From contig OY821742.1 in the NCBI GenBank assembly GCA_963682055.1, positions 136,501 through 200,500 of the forward strand: 64,000 nt of DNA, read 5' to 3'. Under the pieces are notes generated by a model. That model saw only the letters and a list, made by a program, of their open reading frames with translations, ran no database searches and had not been told where the DNA came from. The translations under genes and the position numbers were made by a program. Shown here piece by piece: positions 60,740 through 64,000 of the stretch. The DNA is from Primula veris. Taxonomy: Eukaryota > Streptophyta > Magnoliopsida > Ericales > Primulaceae. The stretch's first letter is position 1, and each line of letters starts with the position of its first letter.

Positions 60740-61690
60740 TTATTGGAGAAAAAATGATAAATTAACAAAACATTCTACTTTTTAAACTAAATTAACAAAA
60801 ACATACCCAAAAAAATTTAATTAACAAAAACATACCCAAAAGTTCATATACTAATTTGTATATTTCATACCCTTATTCCAAAAATTTATACCCTTATTTC
60901 AAAAGTTCATACCATACTTTGTATATTTCATACAATTATTTCAAAAATTCGTATCCTTATTTCAAAAGTTCATACCCTAATTTATATATTTTCATACCTT
61001 TATTCCAAAAGTTTTTATCCTTATTTCAAAAGTTCATATCCTGATTCGTAGAATTCACCATTATTTTCAAATTTCATAGCCCAATTTACATAATTTTCAA
61101 CTTCATAACCTTGATTTACGGATTTCATACACTTATTTTTCAATTTTATACATTAGTTAACAAATTCAACTCTTACCCTCTTCCAATCTCGAACTACCAC
61201 TTCGTCGTCGTATGTCTCTCTTTCGACGACCGCATCTCCGTCGACATCAAACTCGAGTTTTCGACCTCGTTGTACACCTTCGCCGCCCATTCCGACGGAT
61301 GTTTCCGTTCAATCTCTACCGAATAGAGAGATCGGAGAGAGAGAGGAAGGAGAAGAAAAATATCGAAAAGATAGAGGAAGAAGGAGTAGATAGGAAGTAT
61401 GAGAGATCGGAGAGAGAGAATAAAGAGGATAGAGATCGGAAGGAGTGAGGATGAGGAGAGAGATATTGGAAAGAGAGTGACAAGAGAAGAAAGTGGGTGA
61501 GAGGAGAAAGAGGGTGGGAGGAGAGAGAGAGGGGAAAAATAGATCGGGAGAAATGAATGAAATTTTTTGTTTTTTTTTTATTAATTATTAATTGAAAGTA
61601 TTTTTTTATAATATAACTTTTAAGGGTATGTTTTTATTAATATAATGATGTAGACTATGTTTATGTTAATTTTTCAAAAAAAATTAAAGG
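60740..61690. mobile_element. TIR element with internal minisatellite and GC-rich insert
   Basis: The left end contains 'attaacaaaaacataccc' twice (60790-60840). The right end, read on the minus strand, contains 'attaataaaaacataccc' (near 61620-61645), an imperfect inverted repeat. Inside are tandem repeats of ~40-60 bp built on 'ttcatacccttatttcaaaag' words (60845-61140), a G+C-richer stretch (61195-61330), and a GA-rich stretch (61322-61545, 'gagatcggagagagaga'). No transposase is seen. The layout parallels that of the 10.9-13.6 kb element although the repeat units differ. Confidence 0.5.
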
Positions 61691-62877
61691 TAAATCATGT
61701 AAATGAAACAACAAAAAAGTAGAAAATTAAAATAAATAAGATACGCAAGTCGACCATTGTGAATAAAGAATTTAAAACTTATAGATTTTTTTGTTTGCTA
61801 GTAACAATTGAAAACACTTACTGAGGATTAAAAAAGAAACACTCAATGAGCATTAGAAAAATCGAATTAAAAAGTGTTACCACCTAAGTTGAGTATGTGC
61901 ATATTATTCATGGAGGCAATTAAAAGCTATAACCCAATTTTTTTTTGATATGAATTTAAAGTATGAAAAATTCGGGGGAAGTCCGTTGCCACCAATGTCC
62001 TTCCCCTTTGTCCAGCCCTATGCATATTAGCTTTTAATGTGCCCTCGCCTTCTCTCTCACTTACTCCACTACATAGAGAAAGGTAGTCACGATGAGCAGC
62101 ATGCGGGGGACCCTAGCCAAAACGAGGACACGGGACGGTAAGGACACGTAAAACAAATATTTACAAGTTTATCAAAAAAATAAAAGTTTACAAGTACAAA
62201 GTTGAGTTGTTTTAAAGAATTTCCCATTGATCCCAAAATTCGACATATGAAATTGAAAAAAATATATTAAGAAATAGTAGTTATGACTAGGAATGGTGTT
62301 TGTTGCATCGTCGTACGAAATTCGTATCGTGTCCACATACCACACCACACCCGTGAACATGTGCGTGTTACAAAGGTGGAGCATCTTTTATAATCGTTGG
62401 TACATAAAAGTCATCATTATTCGTCCAACACCATGAACACGTATATGTGGATTTAATAGGAGCATACAAGTCTTGTTTTTATTTTAATAAACTTAGCAGA
62501 ATGTATAATTTTATGAGAGATTACGTAGTTATTGAAGAAAACATCTTTTAACACCTTTATTATTACGAACATTGTGCGGATCTTGACTATACATAGATCA
62601 AAATACTTATAAATTTGTGGTAGGAAGTTTCTTGGAGGAGAAATTTAAGAATAAATAATAATTTATCATAATTTAATTTTAGGAACATACAAGTCGTATT
62701 TTAATTTGAATGAAGTAAATGGTGTATAATTTAAGCTCAAAAATCTTGGTCTACCCCGTAAATCTTTACTTTGAGTCTTTTTGTTAATTTATTACATCTT
62801 GATACTCACATTTAATTCAACACATAAAAGGCATCATTATTATTCGTTACAACACCATGAACACACATTAAACCTTA
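61691..62877. other. Intergenic, nothing recognised
   Basis: AT-rich DNA without a supportable gene or RNA. Words such as 'catcattattcgt..aacacca' recur at 62411-62431 and 62831-62860, and 'tttaggagca' at 62680 and 63230, indicating small local repeats. Confidence 0.4.
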
Positions 62878-63112
62878 CACCATCCGTTTTTAATTAATTG
62901 TACATTATGAAACTGTGTGTAATTTTGACCGATCAATAACATGTATCAAAATTGTCGGAATGAAATTTTTTAAAAGTTAATCATATAGTTTAAACATTAA
63001 ATCATATGATTTAGTTTTGATTTTTTTTATTTCGACAATTTTGATACATGTTATAAACCGGTTAAAATTACAGGTAATTTTGTATAAGAAAATTAATTAT
63101 GAACGAAGGAAG
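62878..63112. mobile_element. Stowaway-like MITE, 235 bp
   Basis: The ends form an inverted repeat ('catccgtttttaattaattg' on the left; minus-strand 'cttcgttcataattaatttt' on the right) flanked by TA. The two arms are complementary along most of their length ('acatgtatcaaaattgtcg' against 'cgacaattttgatacatgt'). The core 'aaaagttaatcatat' and the length match the MITE at 22191-22420, so the two are probably one family. Confidence 0.8.
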
Positions 63113-63599
63113 TAGTATATGTGTTTAAAGTATCTAATTATGTGGCCACTCTAGTAGTATATGTGTATTTTTATATAATAGGAGCACACTAGTCTTATTT
63201 TAATGTTAATAAAGTTAGCAGTGTGTATAATTTAGGAGCATAATGGTGGTCTTATTTTAGTTTTAATGAAGTAAGTGGAGTGTATAGTTTAAGGTAAAAA
63301 AAAATTGGTATGCCCCATAAAAATTCATTTTATACATAGTTGAGCCTAGCTTTTGTGTAAATATATATTCCTTGAAAGTCACAAAATAGATTCGACACGA
63401 CACGACACTTAACAAGGAAGGAAGTAACAATAAAAACCCCATGTGTTACCTTTTAATCTTTTATACATAGTTGAGAGCCTAGCTTTCTGTTAAAATATAT
63501 TCGTCAGATATGTATATATAAACATCCATTATTGTTTCCAGATTGAAAATTAAAAGGTAACAACAATAAATCATCAGCAAGCATAAAAAAAAGTTTAGA
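63113..63599. promoter_or_regulatory. Upstream region of the ITPK gene
   Basis: This interval must contain the proximal promoter and 5' leader of the plus-strand kinase gene. A direct repeat of 'acatagttgag.gcctagctt' lies near 63333-63353 and 63463-63485. No individual element is assigned. Confidence 0.4.
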
Positions 63600-64000
63600 A
63601 TGAAGGATAATATGGAAAAAGAAGGAAAAAAAACAGGTGAGGAGGAGGAGAAGGTTAGAAGTCTAAGGAGTTATAAAAAAGTTGGTTATGCACTTGCAAC
63701 TGGGAAGGTGGAGACTATGATACAACCCTCTCTAATTGCCTCTTGTGTCGAATCAGGAATCCACCTCATTCCCCTCGATCCAACCAAATCCCTCCTCGTT
63801 CAACTACAACAACAACAATCGCCGTTTGATTGCATCGTTCACAAGATCTACGGCCATGATTGGAACCAAAACCTGTCTGAATTCACCACAAAACATCCCG
63901 ACATTCCCATCATCGATCCTCCAGACGCTATCCAACGCCTACACAACCGCATCTCCATGCTCCAAGTCCTTCAACACATCAAACCCCAATACCACTCTCA
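63600..64000 (+). CDS. ITPK1: Inositol-tetrakisphosphate 1-kinase, N-terminal part
   Basis: Partial: an open frame starts at the ATG at 63600 and runs off the window after about 133 codons. Following a charged N-terminus (MKDNMEKEGKKTGEEEEK), the sequence YKKVGYALATGKVETMIQPS, the segment GIHLIPLDPTKSL, FDCIVHKIYGHDW and IIDPPDAIQRLHNRISMLQ match the N-terminal pre-ATP-grasp domain of plant inositol 1,3,4-trisphosphate 5/6-kinases (ITPKs). The DPPDAI.RLHNR.SML block is the family's most recognisable motif. These cytosolic kinases phosphorylate inositol phosphates on the way to phytate (InsP6) and, for ITPK1, also convert InsP6 to InsP7. The ATP-grasp catalytic part lies outside the window. 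No intron is seen so far. From memory, Arabidopsis ITPK1 is At5g16760, near the WEB gene At5g16730. Confidence 0.92.
   Translation, partial: MKDNMEKEGKKTGEEEEKVRSLRSYKKVGYALATGKVETMIQPSLIASCVESGIHLIPLDPTKSLLVQLQQQQSPFDCIVHKIYGHDWNQNLSEFTTKHPDIPIIDPPDAIQRLHNRISMLQVLQHIKPQYHS

Noticed and set aside
61111..61448. Overlapping plus-strand frames in the GC-rich/GA-rich block
   Set aside because: The two frames overlap out of phase, the downstream part is GA-repeat-derived Arg/Glu sequence, and the block lies inside a likely transposon.

Overview
This window is plant nuclear DNA, almost certainly from a eudicot. It is AT-rich, its genes are split by many GT-AG introns, every recognisable protein has its closest remembered relatives in Arabidopsis and other eudicots, and the spacers are full of plant-type transposons (a Cassandra-like TRIM, a CACTA end, Stowaway-like and Harbinger-like MITEs) and microsatellites. 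The species cannot be fixed from the sequence. No bacterial, organellar or viral gene block was seen.

The left 19 kb holds no intact gene that I can support. It contains two stretches (about 0.88-2.66 kb and 5.1-7.1 kb) that recur at 26.85-28.44 kb and 23.2-25.8 kb, a ~113-bp minisatellite (7.79-9.18 kb), a tandem Cassandra-like TRIM with three LTRs and two internal domains that carries 5S-rRNA-derived sequence (9.18-10.27 kb), a large A-rich tandem-repeat element (10.9-13.6 kb) and a CACTA end (about 14.65 kb).

From 19 kb on the window is genic. In order: a short organellar PPR protein (+, 19.5-20.4 kb); a broken RINGv-type E3 ligase remnant lacking its RING domain (-, 23.7-24.4 kb); a complete 18-exon YAK1/DYRK-family kinase (-, 29.3-38.3 kb); a 3-exon BolA-like protein (+, 40.5-42.6 kb); a complete 7-exon plastid SMUBP2/IGHMBP2-like SF1 helicase (-, 43.4-50.3 kb); a 3-exon WEB-family coiled-coil protein (+, 53.8-56.5 kb); a 10-exon homologue of ATP-type PEP carboxykinase whose catalytic motifs are all degenerate (-, 57.1-60.1 kb); and the 5' end of an inositol-tetrakisphosphate 1-kinase gene (+, 63.6 kb to the window edge).

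Neighbouring genes alternate in orientation: YAK1 and BolA are divergent across 2.2 kb, BolA and the helicase converge within 0.8 kb, and WEB and the PEPCK-like gene converge within 0.6 kb. These are individual eukaryotic genes, not an operon. From memory, the YAK1-helicase pair and the WEB-ITPK pair are also close neighbours in Arabidopsis (At5g35980/At5g35970 and At5g16730/At5g16760), so the block looks like conserved microsynteny. Exon boundaries were read by hand from splice sites, reading phase and family similarity. The most unusual item is the PEPCK-like pseudoenzyme.
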